A stretch of DNA of 64,000 nucleotides, taken from contig NZ_CP163520.1 of NCBI RefSeq assembly GCF_041080675.1, forward strand, positions 3,100,001 through 3,164,000. The letters run 5' to 3'. Below, one piece after another: positions 8,011-16,594 of this stretch. The DNA comes from Streptomyces sp. cg36. Its GTDB lineage: Bacteria; Actinomycetota; Actinomycetes; Streptomycetales; Streptomycetaceae. The position numbers and the translations under genes were made by a program. A model generated the notes under the pieces. The model was not told where the DNA came from and searched no databases. It saw only the letters and a program-made list of their open reading frames with translations. Numbering within the stretch: the first letter of the stretch is position 1; each line of letters opens with the position of its first letter.

Positions 8011-9243
8011 TTACGAACGGTGTCCTTCCAGCAGCGCAGCGGCAGTGAACAGCTCCACACCGACCTTGATCGCCGCTTCGTCGGCGTCGAAATCACCCCG
8101 ATGCAGGTCAAGCCGGGCATTGGACCCCGGAGTGCGGACGCCCAGCCGGGCCATCGCGCCCGGCACGTGCTCCAGGTACCAGGAAAAGTCCTCGCCACCC
8201 AGGGACTGCTCGGTGTCCTCGACCGAGAACGCCCCTCGGCGCGCCGTCTGAGCCTCGCGCAGGAGTTCGGCCACCGCCGGATCGTTCACCACCGGCGGCA
8301 CCCCCCGGACGTAGTTGATCTCCGACTTGGCCCGGTGCAGGGTGGCCACCTCGTCGATCGCGGCGTGCACCATGTCGGGCGCGTCGCGCCAGGCGTCCAG
8401 GTCCAGGCAGCGGACCGTGCCCGCCAGCTCGGCGCGCATCGGGATGACGTTGCAGGCGTGTCCGGCGTCGATCCGGCCCCAGGTGACGGCGAGCCCGGCC
8501 CGCGCGTCGATCCGGCGGGCCAGCAGCGCGGGCACGTCGGTGACCACCCGGGCGGCGGCCGTCACCAGATCGGTGGTGAGGTGCGGGCGGGCGGTGTGGC
8601 CGCCGGGCCCGTCCAGGGTGATCTCCAGCCGGTCGCAGGCCGAGGTGATCGGCCCGGCCCGCAGCCCGATCCGGCCCGCGTCCACCCGGGGGTCGCAGTG
8701 CACCGCGATGATCTTGCCCACGCCGTCGAGCGCCCCGGACAGGATGGCGTCGGTGGCGCCGCCCGGCAGCACCTCCTCGGCGGGCTGGAAGACCAGCCGG
8801 ACGGGGTGCGGCAGCAGGCCCTGGCGGTCCAGCTCGGCCAGGACCAGACCGGCGCCGAGGACGGTGGTGGTGTGGATGTCGTGGCCGCAGGCATGCGCCC
8901 GATCGGGGACGGTCGAACGGTACGGCACGTTGACCTTCGCGTCGGGAATCGGCAGCGCGTCGATGTCCGCCCGGATCGCCAGCATCGGCCAGTCCGGCTC
9001 CCGCTCGCCGACATCGCACAGGAGTCCGGTCCCGGAGGCGAGGACCCGGGGCTTGAGCCCGGCCGCCTCCAGCCGCTTCTTGATCGCCGCGGTGGTGCGG
9101 AACTCCTGGTTTCCCAGCTCGGGATGCATGTGCAAGTCCCGGCGGAAGGCGATGAGTTCGGCGCGCAGGGGCTCGGGCAACGTCCCGGGCAGCGGGGCTT
9201 CCCCGGGCAGATCGGCTTCGGACTCGTCGGAGGCGCGCGACAT
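8011..9243 (-). CDS. M20 family amidohydrolase / metallopeptidase
   Basis: The 410-residue protein belongs to the M20D amidohydrolases (IAA-amino acid hydrolase, hippurate hydrolase, N-acyl-amino acid deacylase). It shows FRRDLHMHPELGNQEFRT near residue 35, the metal ligands in ADIDALP and HACGHDIHTT, PAEEV with the catalytic Glu, and a C-terminal GGEDFSWYLE. ATG at 9243 was chosen. An in-frame GTG four codons upstream is also possible. The gene lies beside the nucleoside lipoprotein gene but is separately promoted. The physiological substrate cannot be told from sequence. Confidence 0.88.
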   Translation of the reverse strand: MSRASDESEADLPGEAPLPGTLPEPLRAELIAFRRDLHMHPELGNQEFRTTAAIKKRLEAAGLKPRVLASGTGLLCDVGEREPDWPMLAIRADIDALPIPDAKVNVPYRSTVPDRAHACGHDIHTTTVLGAGLVLAELDRQGLLPHPVRLVFQPAEEVLPGGATDAILSGALDGVGKIIAVHCDPRVDAGRIGLRAGPITSACDRLEITLDGPGGHTARPHLTTDLVTAAARVVTDVPALLARRIDARAGLAVTWGRIDAGHACNVIPMRAELAGTVRCLDLDAWRDAPDMVHAAIDEVATLHRAKSEINYVRGVPPVVNDPAVAELLREAQTARRGAFSVEDTEQSLGGEDFSWYLEHVPGAMARLGVRTPGSNARLDLHRGDFDADEAAIKVGVELFTAAALLEGHRS

Positions 9244-9258
9244 CAACTGGTTCACCTG

Positions 9259-9279
9259 TTGAAGAGTAGGCCCCTTCAA
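9259..9279. promoter_or_regulatory. Inverted repeat upstream of the M20 amidohydrolase
   Basis: TTGAAG and CTTCAA are perfect inverted arms separated by nine bases, lying 16 bases before the chosen ATG. This could be an operator or overlap the promoter. The rest of the 9280-9502 gap holds no recognisable gene. Confidence 0.35.
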
Positions 9280-9502
9280 GGGCCAACTAACCGTCGATCA
9301 ACAAAAGTTCAGCCCGATAGGGGAAAGAATCCTGGCGACCTGGTGCTTACGGGCCATGGGGGCTGGGTAAACTCGCCGCTCGTTTCTCGGTGGGGTCCCA
9401 GCCGTATCGCAGTACGTTGTCAGCGGGATCTCAGCGCCCACCCGCCGCACCCGCCCCCGTCCGGCGCCGATCCGCCGTCCGTCCGCCGACCGGGCGGCCC
9501 GC

Positions 9503-10603
9503 TCAGGCCGCCACCATCCGCAGCCCGTGGGCGTCCCGGGCGGTGCCGGTGACGTCCGCGAGGAAGCCCTGGGCGCGCGGGGACGCCTTCTCGGTGAGCC
9601 AGCCCGGCTCGATGTCGCAGACCAGCAGCCGCACCTCCGTACCGGCCAGTGCGGGCGGCAGGGTGTGCACCACCGTGGAGGGGAAGCTCAGGATCGTCCG
9701 CCCCACCGGCCCGCGCCGGGCGATCAGCTCCAGCGGCAGGTCCGGGCGGACGATCTCCAGACCGGTGCGGGCGCGCAGGGTGTGCAGCTTCTCGGTGGAC
9801 TCGCGGCGGTGCGCGAAGTAGCGGGTGACGCCGTGGGTGCGGGCCAGGGCCGCGACCGCCTCCAGATAGCGGTCCGGGTCGACCACGCCCGTCTCCACCA
9901 GCGAGGTGCCCACCATGTCGGCGCCCTTGGTGATGCGGGGCGGGCCGAATCTGGCCCGGGTCCAGCCGAAGGTGTTGCGGGTGACGGTGACGGCGTCCGG
10001 GGCCTGTACGGGCATGGCGCTGAACACCTCGACCGCGCGTGAGCCCGAGGGGGTGAGGCGGCGCCGCGCCGAGGCGGCGAACGGCGCGAACGCCAGGTCG
10101 CGCGGGCCGATCCGGCTGCCGCGCCGGTGCCAGCGCACCAGCCGCTCCCCGTCGGCCAGCTGGGAGACGAACTCCATGGTGGCCGTGCCGTCGTCGACGA
10201 CCACCAGGTCGTCGGCGCGGGCCACGGTCAGCAGCAGCTGCACATAGCGCGAGAACGGGTCGCCGATGACGATCCGGTCGGCGCGGCGCAGCAGCCCGGA
10301 GAGCCCGCCGATGGTGCGCAGCGGCGCGGTGGGCCCGCCGCGCGCCTCCTCCCAGCGCACCCGCATGCCCTCGTCGCGGGCGAGTTCGGCCATCCGGCGC
10401 AGCTGGCCGCGCGACATCGGGTCGGTGGGCGACAGGACGACGACGGTCAGGTCGTCGGGGGTGGTGGCCGCCTCCCCGGGACCGGTCCGCTGGGCCGGCA
10501 CGCCGTTGAGGAGCGGGCGCGTGGAATGGGCCCACTCCAGCACGTTGAGCAGCTGGACCGGGCTCTCCACGAAGGCGATCGTGGCGGAGGTGTCCCGAGG
10601 CAC
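9503..10603 (-). CDS. Polysialyltransferase-like glycosyltransferase of the nonulosonic acid locus
   Basis: The roughly 366-residue protein begins with TIAFVESPVQLLNVLEWAHS, the typical N-terminal strand and helix of alpha-2,8-polysialyltransferase-like GT-B proteins, then ADRIVIGDPFSRYVQLLL, VVVDDGTATMEF and, near the end, ILSFPSTVVHTLPPAL. These match the acceptor and CMP-sugar halves of that fold in outline. It lies 13 bases after the nonulosonate synthase gene and is the last gene of the minus-strand operon. GTG at 10603 was chosen; a GTG at 10672 would overlap the preceding gene. Transfer of Kdn or a sialic-type sugar is inferred from context. Confidence 0.7.
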   Translation of the reverse strand: MPRDTSATIAFVESPVQLLNVLEWAHSTRPLLNGVPAQRTGPGEAATTPDDLTVVVLSPTDPMSRGQLRRMAELARDEGMRVRWEEARGGPTAPLRTIGGLSGLLRRADRIVIGDPFSRYVQLLLTVARADDLVVVDDGTATMEFVSQLADGERLVRWHRRGSRIGPRDLAFAPFAASARRRLTPSGSRAVEVFSAMPVQAPDAVTVTRNTFGWTRARFGPPRITKGADMVGTSLVETGVVDPDRYLEAVAALARTHGVTRYFAHRRESTEKLHTLRARTGLEIVRPDLPLELIARRGPVGRTILSFPSTVVHTLPPALAGTEVRLLVCDIEPGWLTEKASPRAQGFLADVTGTARDAHGLRMVAA

Positions 10604-10616
10604 GGCGGCCGGCCCG

Positions 10617-11549
10617 TCAGACCGCGACCGGGGTGCGGCCGGCGTCGGCCGCCTCGGTCTCGGCGACCACACCGGCGACCCGGCGCAGCTTCTTCATCGG
10701 GGCGAGCTCCGAGTCGTAGACCTTCTTGACGCCGTCGCCGAGCGCGGCCTCGATGGTGCGGATGTCGCGGACCAGGCGCGCGAGGCCGCCCGGCTCGACG
10801 GAGGCGGCCTGGTCGGAGCCCCACATCGCGCGGTCCAGGGTGATGTGGCGCTCGACGAAGGCGGCGCCGAGGGCGACGGCGGCGAGCGTGGTCTGCAGGC
10901 CCGTCTCGTGGCCGCTGTAGCCGATCGGGACGTTGGGGTACTCGGCCATCAGGCTGTTGATGACCCGCAGGTTGAGCTCCTCGGCCTTGGCCGGGTACGT
11001 GGAGGTGGCGTGGCAGAGCAGGATGTTGTCGCTGCCCAGGACCTCGACGGCGTGCCGGATCTGCTTCGGCGTCGACATGCCGGTGGAGAGGATCACGGTG
11101 CGGCCGGTGGCGCGCAGGGCGCGCAGCAGCTCGTCGTCGGTGAGCGAGGCGGAGGCGACCTTGTGGGCGGGCAGGTCGAACTTCTCCAGGAAGGCGACGG
11201 CCTCGGTGTCCCACGGGGAGGCGAACCAGTCGATCCCGCGCTTCTTGCAGTGCTCGTCGATGGTGCGGTACTCCGACTCGCCGAACTCCACCCGGTGGCG
11301 GTAGTCGATGTACGTCATCCGGCCCCACGGGGTGTCGCGCTCGATGTCCCACTGGTCGCGCGGGGTGCAGATCTCCGGGGTGCGCTTCTGGAACTTGACG
11401 GCGTCGCAGCCCGCGTCGGCGGCGGCGTCGATCAGGGCGAGGGCGTTGCCCAGGTCACCGTTGTGGTTGATGCCGATCTCACCGGTGACGTACACCGGCT
11501 GACCCGGTCCGGCGGTGCGGCTGCCGAAGGTGCGCAGACGGTTGCTCAT
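10617..11549 (-). CDS. neuB: N-acetylneuraminate/Kdn synthase family protein (NeuB domain, no SAF domain)
   Basis: This 310-residue enzyme should condense phosphoenolpyruvate with a hexose or hexosamine (mannose for Kdn) to make a nine-carbon nonulosonic acid. The NeuB barrel is complete: GEIGINHNGDLGNALALID near residue 23, DAVKFQKR, FASPWDTEAV, VASASLTDDELL, LCHATSTYPA, IGYSGHETG and FVERHITLDRAMWGSDQAAS. Typical NeuB proteins are about 340-350 residues with a C-terminal antifreeze-like SAF domain. Here the chain stops soon after the barrel, so SAF is missing. Flanking CMP-sugar synthetase and transferase genes support nonulosonate polymer synthesis, by analogy with the teichulosonic acid of S. 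coelicolor. Confidence 0.88.
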   Translation of the reverse strand: MSNRLRTFGSRTAGPGQPVYVTGEIGINHNGDLGNALALIDAAADAGCDAVKFQKRTPEICTPRDQWDIERDTPWGRMTYIDYRHRVEFGESEYRTIDEHCKKRGIDWFASPWDTEAVAFLEKFDLPAHKVASASLTDDELLRALRATGRTVILSTGMSTPKQIRHAVEVLGSDNILLCHATSTYPAKAEELNLRVINSLMAEYPNVPIGYSGHETGLQTTLAAVALGAAFVERHITLDRAMWGSDQAASVEPGGLARLVRDIRTIEAALGDGVKKVYDSELAPMKKLRRVAGVVAETEAADAGRTPVAV

Positions 11550-11561
11550 GAGGGGGTGTCC

Positions 11562-12782
11562 TTACTGGGCAGGGGAGTTGTGGCGCGTGGGGTGGGGCGA
11601 AGGGGTGTGGTGGAGCTCGGGTCCGAGGAGCCAGGCGGCGATCTCGCGGATCGCGCCCTCGCCGCCGGGGGTGGCGGTGACCGCGCGCGCGGCGGCGCGC
11701 ACGGAGTCGTGGGCGTCGGCGACCGCGACCGGCCAGCCGACGAGGGAGAAGCAGGGCAGGTCGTTGACGTCGTTGCCCGCGTAGAGCACCCGGGCCGGGT
11801 CGACCCCGCGCTCCTCGCACCAGCGCTTGAGGGCGAGGTCCTTGCGGTCGATGCCGTGCAGCACGGGGACCTGGAGCTTGCGGGCGCGGGCGGCGACCAC
11901 CGGGTTCTGCTCGGTGGAGAGGATCAGCAGCTCCAGTCCGGCGCGGCGCAGGGCCGCGACGCCGAGCCCGTCGCCCCGGTGGACGGCGACGAGTTCGCGG
12001 CCCTCGGAGTCGATGAGGACCCGGTCGTCGGTCTGGGTGCCGTCGAAGTCGAGGACGACCGCGTCGACGTCGGCGCGGCCGGGCACGGGCGCCGCGTCCA
12101 GGAGCGGCGCCAGCGCGCGGGCGCGGGCCAGGTCGTGCGGGTCGTCGATCTCCAGCACCCGGGCCGGGTCGGTCGGCACCAGCGCGGTGTGCCCGAAGAA
12201 GCGGTGCCGGTGGGTGCGGAAGCCCTCGGCGTCCATGGCGTAGGCGGCGCCGGTCTCCAGGAAGTCCTGCGGGCGGTCCTGGCGGCGCGGGCGGAACGCC
12301 TTGTCGTGGCCCAGGCCCTCGCCGTCGCGGTCCGCGGACTCGCGCCAGACGAAGCCGTGGAAGGGCGCCACCGCGACGGCCGTGTCCGCGCCGCCCTCGA
12401 CGACGGCCGCGGCGACCGCGTCGACGTCCTCGCCGGTCAGGAACGGGCTGGTGCACTGCACCAGGAGCACCACGTCGGCGTCCGGGTGCCGCTCCAGGGC
12501 GTGCAGCACGGCCGCCTCGCTGGTCGCGGTGTCGCCCGCGATCGCGGCGGGGCGCACGACGACGTCGGCGCCCGCGCCGCCCGCCGCGCCCGCGATGGCC
12601 GGGTCGTCGGTGGAGACGGCGACGTCGGTGACGTACCGCGCGGCCAGGCAGGCGCGGACCGCCCGCACGACGAGCGGGACGCCGCCGACCGGGGCGAGGT
12701 TCTTGCCCGGGACGCCCTTGGAGCCGCCCCGGGCGGGGATGACGGCGAGGACCTTGCGGCGGGCCTGCGGTGCTGTGCTCAC
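11562..12782 (-). CDS. neuA: CMP-nonulosonate (Kdn/sialate) cytidylyltransferase fused to KdsC-like HAD phosphatase
   Basis: The 406-residue protein has two enzymes in one chain. Residues about 10-230 are a NeuA/KdsB-type CMP-sugar synthetase with VIPARGGSKGVPGKNL and later QCTSPFL and ETGAAY. Residues about 250-390 are a HAD phosphatase like KdsC or NeuA C-terminal domains, with DFDGTQTDD, ILSTEQNPVVAARA and GNDVNDLPC. The fusion would make the free nonulosonic acid from its 9-phosphate and activate it as the CMP derivative. The start is GTG at 12782, overlapping the upstream stop by four bases; the gene ends 12 bases before the synthase start. Confidence 0.88.
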   Translation of the reverse strand: MSTAPQARRKVLAVIPARGGSKGVPGKNLAPVGGVPLVVRAVRACLAARYVTDVAVSTDDPAIAGAAGGAGADVVVRPAAIAGDTATSEAAVLHALERHPDADVVLLVQCTSPFLTGEDVDAVAAAVVEGGADTAVAVAPFHGFVWRESADRDGEGLGHDKAFRPRRQDRPQDFLETGAAYAMDAEGFRTHRHRFFGHTALVPTDPARVLEIDDPHDLARARALAPLLDAAPVPGRADVDAVVLDFDGTQTDDRVLIDSEGRELVAVHRGDGLGVAALRRAGLELLILSTEQNPVVAARARKLQVPVLHGIDRKDLALKRWCEERGVDPARVLYAGNDVNDLPCFSLVGWPVAVADAHDSVRAAARAVTATPGGEGAIREIAAWLLGPELHHTPSPHPTRHNSPAQ

Positions 12783-14101
12783 AGTTCTCCCATCCGGCGG
12801 ATGACCGGGGCCACGCGCTGGACGCCGTGGCGGTAGGCCCCGCGGGCCGCGTCCCGTACGGCGTCGCGCACCAGACGGCGCACGCCGGTGGCCTCCGTCT
12901 CGGGTGCGGCGCCCGGCAGCGGGGTGCCGTCGGGGGCGAGGTGGTGGCGGGCGAGGATGCCCGGCAGATAGCCGGGGGCGGTGACGGGCGTGTAGTACGG
13001 GCTGACGGGCGCCAGCGCCGGGCGGGCGAGGAGTTCGGCGAGCCGGGCGCGCACCGCGTCGAAGGCGCCCTCGTACGCCTCGCCGGGCGCCACGCCCTGG
13101 GCGGCGAGCCAGCGCGGGTCGGGGCTCGGGCGGTGTCCGGCGTCCAGCTGGTCCCAGGAGGCGAGGCAGCCCGAGCCGATGAAGTGGTGGTTGCCGAGGG
13201 CCTCGCGCACGCCCAGGTCGGTGAGGACGGCGGTGGGCACCGAGCGGTGCAGGGACTCCAGGGCGGCCGTCGAGGAGACGGTGACCAGCAGGTCGGTGCG
13301 GTCCAGGACCTCGCCCATGTGCCCGTACACCAGCCGGAAGTTGGGCGGCGGATCGAGGGAGCGGGCGAGCTTCTGGTAGGGCTGCTCCTCGATGTGCGTG
13401 GTGTGCTCGCCGGGCTTGGAGCGCAGCTTGAGGAGCACGTCGCGCTCCGGGTGGCGGCGGGCGTGCCCGATCAGCCGCCGCAGCAGGTACATCCGGTCGG
13501 CGCGGCTCTCGGGCACCGAGGGCTGGGCGGCGAAGACCACCGTGTCGCGGCCGGGTTCGGGGGTGTGGGGGGCGCCGCCCAGGAAGGGCAGGGCGGCCTC
13601 GGTGACCGCGGCGGCGTCCGCGCCCACCCCCTCGTACACGGCCCGGAACCGCTCGGCGTCGTGGCGGGAGTTGGCGAGCACCACGTCGGCGCCGTGGCGC
13701 AGCAGCAGCCCGTCGGCCAGCTTCTCGTAGACGACGCCGACGTAGCCGGTGACCAGGACGGGCCGCCGGGCGTGGCCGGGCCAGAGCCGGGCGAGGCCGT
13801 GCAGCGCCGCCTGCGCCGCGCCGCCGACCAGGGCGAGGACCACCACGTCGTACGGCTCCCGCTCGGCGGCGCGCAGGAACTCGGCCATCGTCACCTCGCG
13901 CAGCGCGTCGGCGGCGACCCCGACCTCGGCCAGCTGGCGCGGGGTGGGGGTGGCACGGCCGCGCAGCAGGAAGCCGGCGAGCTCGGGCGGCCGGCCGGCG
14001 ATGCGGCGCGCGGTGAGGGCACCCCATTTCCACCGGGTGTCGGAATCCGCGACGACGGCGATCCGCAAGGGGGCGTCGGCGGGACTGGTACGTACGGGCA
14101 C
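12779..14101 (-). CDS. Putative GT-B glycosyltransferase (DUF6716-like) heading the nonulosonate operon
   Basis: About 440 residues. It opens with LRIAVVADSDTRWKWGALTA, a Rossmann start that includes the DSD-type turn seen in DUF6716 putative glycosyltransferases. The middle has VLVTGYVGVVYEKLADGLLLR and DVVLANSRHDAERF, and the C-terminal half RLVYGHMGEVLDRTDLLVTV plus SSTAALESLHRSVPTAVL, typical of a nucleotide-sugar binding half. No signal peptide or membrane segment is seen. GTG at 14101 is preferred; a TTG at 14140 would add 13 residues. Translationally coupled to the CMP-sugar synthetase gene. Donor and acceptor are unknown. Confidence 0.6.
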   Translation of the reverse strand: MPVRTSPADAPLRIAVVADSDTRWKWGALTARRIAGRPPELAGFLLRGRATPTPRQLAEVGVAADALREVTMAEFLRAAEREPYDVVVLALVGGAAQAALHGLARLWPGHARRPVLVTGYVGVVYEKLADGLLLRHGADVVLANSRHDAERFRAVYEGVGADAAAVTEAALPFLGGAPHTPEPGRDTVVFAAQPSVPESRADRMYLLRRLIGHARRHPERDVLLKLRSKPGEHTTHIEEQPYQKLARSLDPPPNFRLVYGHMGEVLDRTDLLVTVSSTAALESLHRSVPTAVLTDLGVREALGNHHFIGSGCLASWDQLDAGHRPSPDPRWLAAQGVAPGEAYEGAFDAVRARLAELLARPALAPVSPYYTPVTAPGYLPGILARHHLAPDGTPLPGAAPETEATGVRRLVRDAVRDAARGAYRHGVQRVAPVIRRMGEL

Positions 14102-14288
14102 GTCGAAGAAGCTAGGAATCCAGGTGGATTGGCGGCCCAACTGGACCGCAACAGATGGTTAACAGCGCGTCTACGAAAGAAGAAAGAGCCCGGGGAGCGA
14201 ACCGGTTAATAAGCCGGTCGCCCAGTGTTCACCCGTCATCCCTCGCCCGGTCAGTACGAATGACGCGGGGCCACTTAGCGTCACGTGG

Positions 14289-15275
14289 GTGGTCAAGCTC
14301 TCCGTGGTCGTGCCGTTCTACAACGTGCGGACCTATGCCCCCGACACCCTGCGAAGTCTGCGCGACAACGCGCGGGACGACTTCGAGTTCCTGCTGGTCG
14401 ACGACTGCTCCTCGGACGGTACGGCCGACCTCCTGGCCCGCGCCGAGCGCGAGCTGCCGGGGGCGGTGGTCCTCAGACACGAGAAGAACGGCGGCCTCGC
14501 CACCGCGCGCAACACCGGCATCGACGCGGCGCGCGGCGAGTACGTCACGTTCCTCGACGGGGACGACTGGCTGGCGCCCGGCTACTACGCCCGACTGGTC
14601 GCCGCCATCGAGGAGTTGGGGTGCGACTTCCTGCGCACCGACCACGTCCAGTGCACCGGCAGGGACCGGTCGGTGCAGCGGGTGCCGCACGGGCGGCGCG
14701 GCGAGGCGATGGACCCGCGCGCCGCGATCCTGCCGGCCACCCGCTCCACCTCGGTGGACTACGCGTTCGCCTGGGCCGGGATCTACCACCGGCGGCTGGT
14801 GGAGCGGGGTCTGCTGCACTTCACGGACGGGCTGCGCACGGCCGAGGACCGGCCCTGGATCTGGCGGCTGCACCGGGGCGCGGATTCCTTCGCGGTGGTC
14901 GGCCTGCTGGGCGTCCACTACCGCCGGGGAGTGGCGACTTCACTGACCCAGATCGGTGACGTACGCCAGCTCGATTTCATTCGCGCATTCGACCAGGTAA
15001 TCGAAGACACCGCTCAAGATCCAAATTCCGCGGAACTGCTTCCCAAAGCGGTACGGACGTACTGCGCCATCATTTCCCACCACCTGGGAAACAGCGAAAG
15101 GTTCGAACCTGCGGTGGCTCGCAAACTGCGGACAATGAGTGCGGCGGCGCTGAAACGGATGCCGCAGGACATTCTGAAGGAGGCGCTGGACTCGATGGAC
15201 TCGGCCCGCGCCGGCCGGCTGCGGCGACTGCGCGGCCGCACCACCGCCCCGCGCCCCGCGGGGGCCGCGGCCTGA
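14289..15275 (+). CDS. Family 2 glycosyltransferase
   Basis: The 328-residue protein is a GT-A fold family 2 enzyme. It starts VKLSVVVPFYNVRTYAPDTL, then FLLVDDCSSDGTADLL, KNGGLATARNTGIDAARGEY and the metal-binding FLDGDDWLAPGYY (DxD). A later TAEDRPWIWRLHRG matches the catalytic ED region. It is divergent from the minus-strand nonulosonate operon and is followed, with a one-base overlap (TGATG), by a polysialyltransferase-like gene, so it probably builds the same polymer, for example adding the second sugar of a repeat. The last third is noticeably less GC-rich than its neighbours. Start GTG at 14289 lacks a strong ribosome binding site. Confidence 0.85.
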   Translation: MVKLSVVVPFYNVRTYAPDTLRSLRDNARDDFEFLLVDDCSSDGTADLLARAERELPGAVVLRHEKNGGLATARNTGIDAARGEYVTFLDGDDWLAPGYYARLVAAIEELGCDFLRTDHVQCTGRDRSVQRVPHGRRGEAMDPRAAILPATRSTSVDYAFAWAGIYHRRLVERGLLHFTDGLRTAEDRPWIWRLHRGADSFAVVGLLGVHYRRGVATSLTQIGDVRQLDFIRAFDQVIEDTAQDPNSAELLPKAVRTYCAIISHHLGNSERFEPAVARKLRTMSAAALKRMPQDILKEALDSMDSARAGRLRRLRGRTTAPRPAGAAA

Positions 15276-16594
15276 TGCGTACCACCCAGATCTTCCTCGC
15301 GAGCACGCTGTACGGGGTGGCCACGCTCGCCGCCGCGCTCGACAGCGACTGCTTCGGCCCGGCCGACCGGCGGCTGCTGCTGGTCAGCAACAACGCCCCG
15401 GTCCCGGAGACTTCGACCCCGGTGGACGCCATGCCGGGCTTCGCGCGGCTGCGGGACCGCTTCGACGGGGTGCTCTCCTGGAACGAGACGATCGCGCCGA
15501 TGCACCCGGGCGGCTGGGGGCCGCGCGCCGACGACGTCCCGCTGTGGGAACGCCAGCTGCGCCGCGCGTGGGACCTCGGCGACGACCGGATCGAGCTGGC
15601 CGTGGAGTCCATCCAGGTCAACCCGGCGGGCGCGGTCGCCCAGCTGTTCCCGGACGCGCCGCTGCACGTGTACGCGGACGGCCTGATGAGCTACGGCCCC
15701 ACCCGCAACAAGCTGGACCCGCTGGTGGGCACGCGGGTGCGGCGGGTGCTCCACCTGGACCTGGTGCCGGACCTGGAGCCCCTGCTGCTCGGCGAGTTCG
15801 GGGTGCCCGCCGAGGTGATCCCGACGGCCGCCTTCACCAAGGTGATCGGCGAACTGGCCGCCGAGGAGGGCGAGTTCGACGTCCCGGAGGGCGCCGCCCT
15901 GCTGCTCGGCCAGTACCTGGCCGCGCTCTCGATCCTCACCGAGGCCGAGGAGGAGGAGCTGCACCTGGCGATGGTGCGCGGGGCCGCCGCCCGCGGCCAC
16001 GACCGGATCGTCTTCAAGCCGCACCCCTCGGCCCCGCCCGCCTGGTCCCGCTCGCTGCGCGCCGAGGCGCAGTCGCTGGGCGTCGAACTCACCGTCCTGG
16101 AGAGCCCGGTGCTGGCCGAGGTGCTGTACGAGCGGCTGGCGCCCGCGCTGGTGGCGGGGTGCTTCTCCACCGCGCTGCTGACCGCCTCCGCCTTCTACGG
16201 GCTGCCGGTGGCGCGCACCGGCACCGCGCTGCTGCTCGACCGGCTCACCCCGTACCAGAACAGCAACCGGATCCCGGTGACGCTGGTGGACGCGCTGCTC
16301 CCGCCGCTGGAGGGCGAGCCGCCCGCGCCGCCCGCGGACCTGGCGGGGCTGGTGACGGCGGTGGGCTACGCGATGCAGTCCGAGATCCGCCCGGACCTGC
16401 GGGCGGGCGCGGAGCGCCATCTGGCGCGCCACCTCGACCCGTACACCTGGCGCTACTTCAAGCGCCGCCGGCTCACCACCCTGGCCCTGCCCGGCGCCGT
16501 CCCGTCCCAGCTCGCCTTCATCCCGCGCAACGCGACGGTGCGCAAGCTGGCCCGCCGGGCGCGGGCGGCGGCGCGCCGGGCCCGCGCCGCCTAG
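15275..16594 (+). CDS. Polysialyltransferase family glycosyltransferase
   Basis: The 439-residue protein resembles alpha-2,8-polysialyltransferases. It begins with TTQIFLASTLYGVATLAAAL and LLLVSNNAPVPETSTP, then VYADGLMSYGPTRNKL, LLLGQYLAALSIL, IVFKPHPSAPPAW (the CMP-sugar loop, with HP motif) and GCFSTALLTASAFYGLPVAR. This is the HP and S/T motif arrangement of the family. It is thus the better candidate for the polymerising nonulosonate transferase, alongside the more divergent relative on the other strand. It ends with an Arg/Ala-rich basic tail and overlaps the convergent tetR gene by four bases. Confidence 0.8.
   Translation: MRTTQIFLASTLYGVATLAAALDSDCFGPADRRLLLVSNNAPVPETSTPVDAMPGFARLRDRFDGVLSWNETIAPMHPGGWGPRADDVPLWERQLRRAWDLGDDRIELAVESIQVNPAGAVAQLFPDAPLHVYADGLMSYGPTRNKLDPLVGTRVRRVLHLDLVPDLEPLLLGEFGVPAEVIPTAAFTKVIGELAAEEGEFDVPEGAALLLGQYLAALSILTEAEEEELHLAMVRGAAARGHDRIVFKPHPSAPPAWSRSLRAEAQSLGVELTVLESPVLAEVLYERLAPALVAGCFSTALLTASAFYGLPVARTGTALLLDRLTPYQNSNRIPVTLVDALLPPLEGEPPAPPADLAGLVTAVGYAMQSEIRPDLRAGAERHLARHLDPYTWRYFKRRRLTTLALPGAVPSQLAFIPRNATVRKLARRARAAARRARAA

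Noticed and set aside
9340..9380. GGGTAAAC-like stress sigma -10 box on the plus strand near 9367
   Set aside because: No plus-strand gene or RNA fold follows it, and a matching -35 was not visible.
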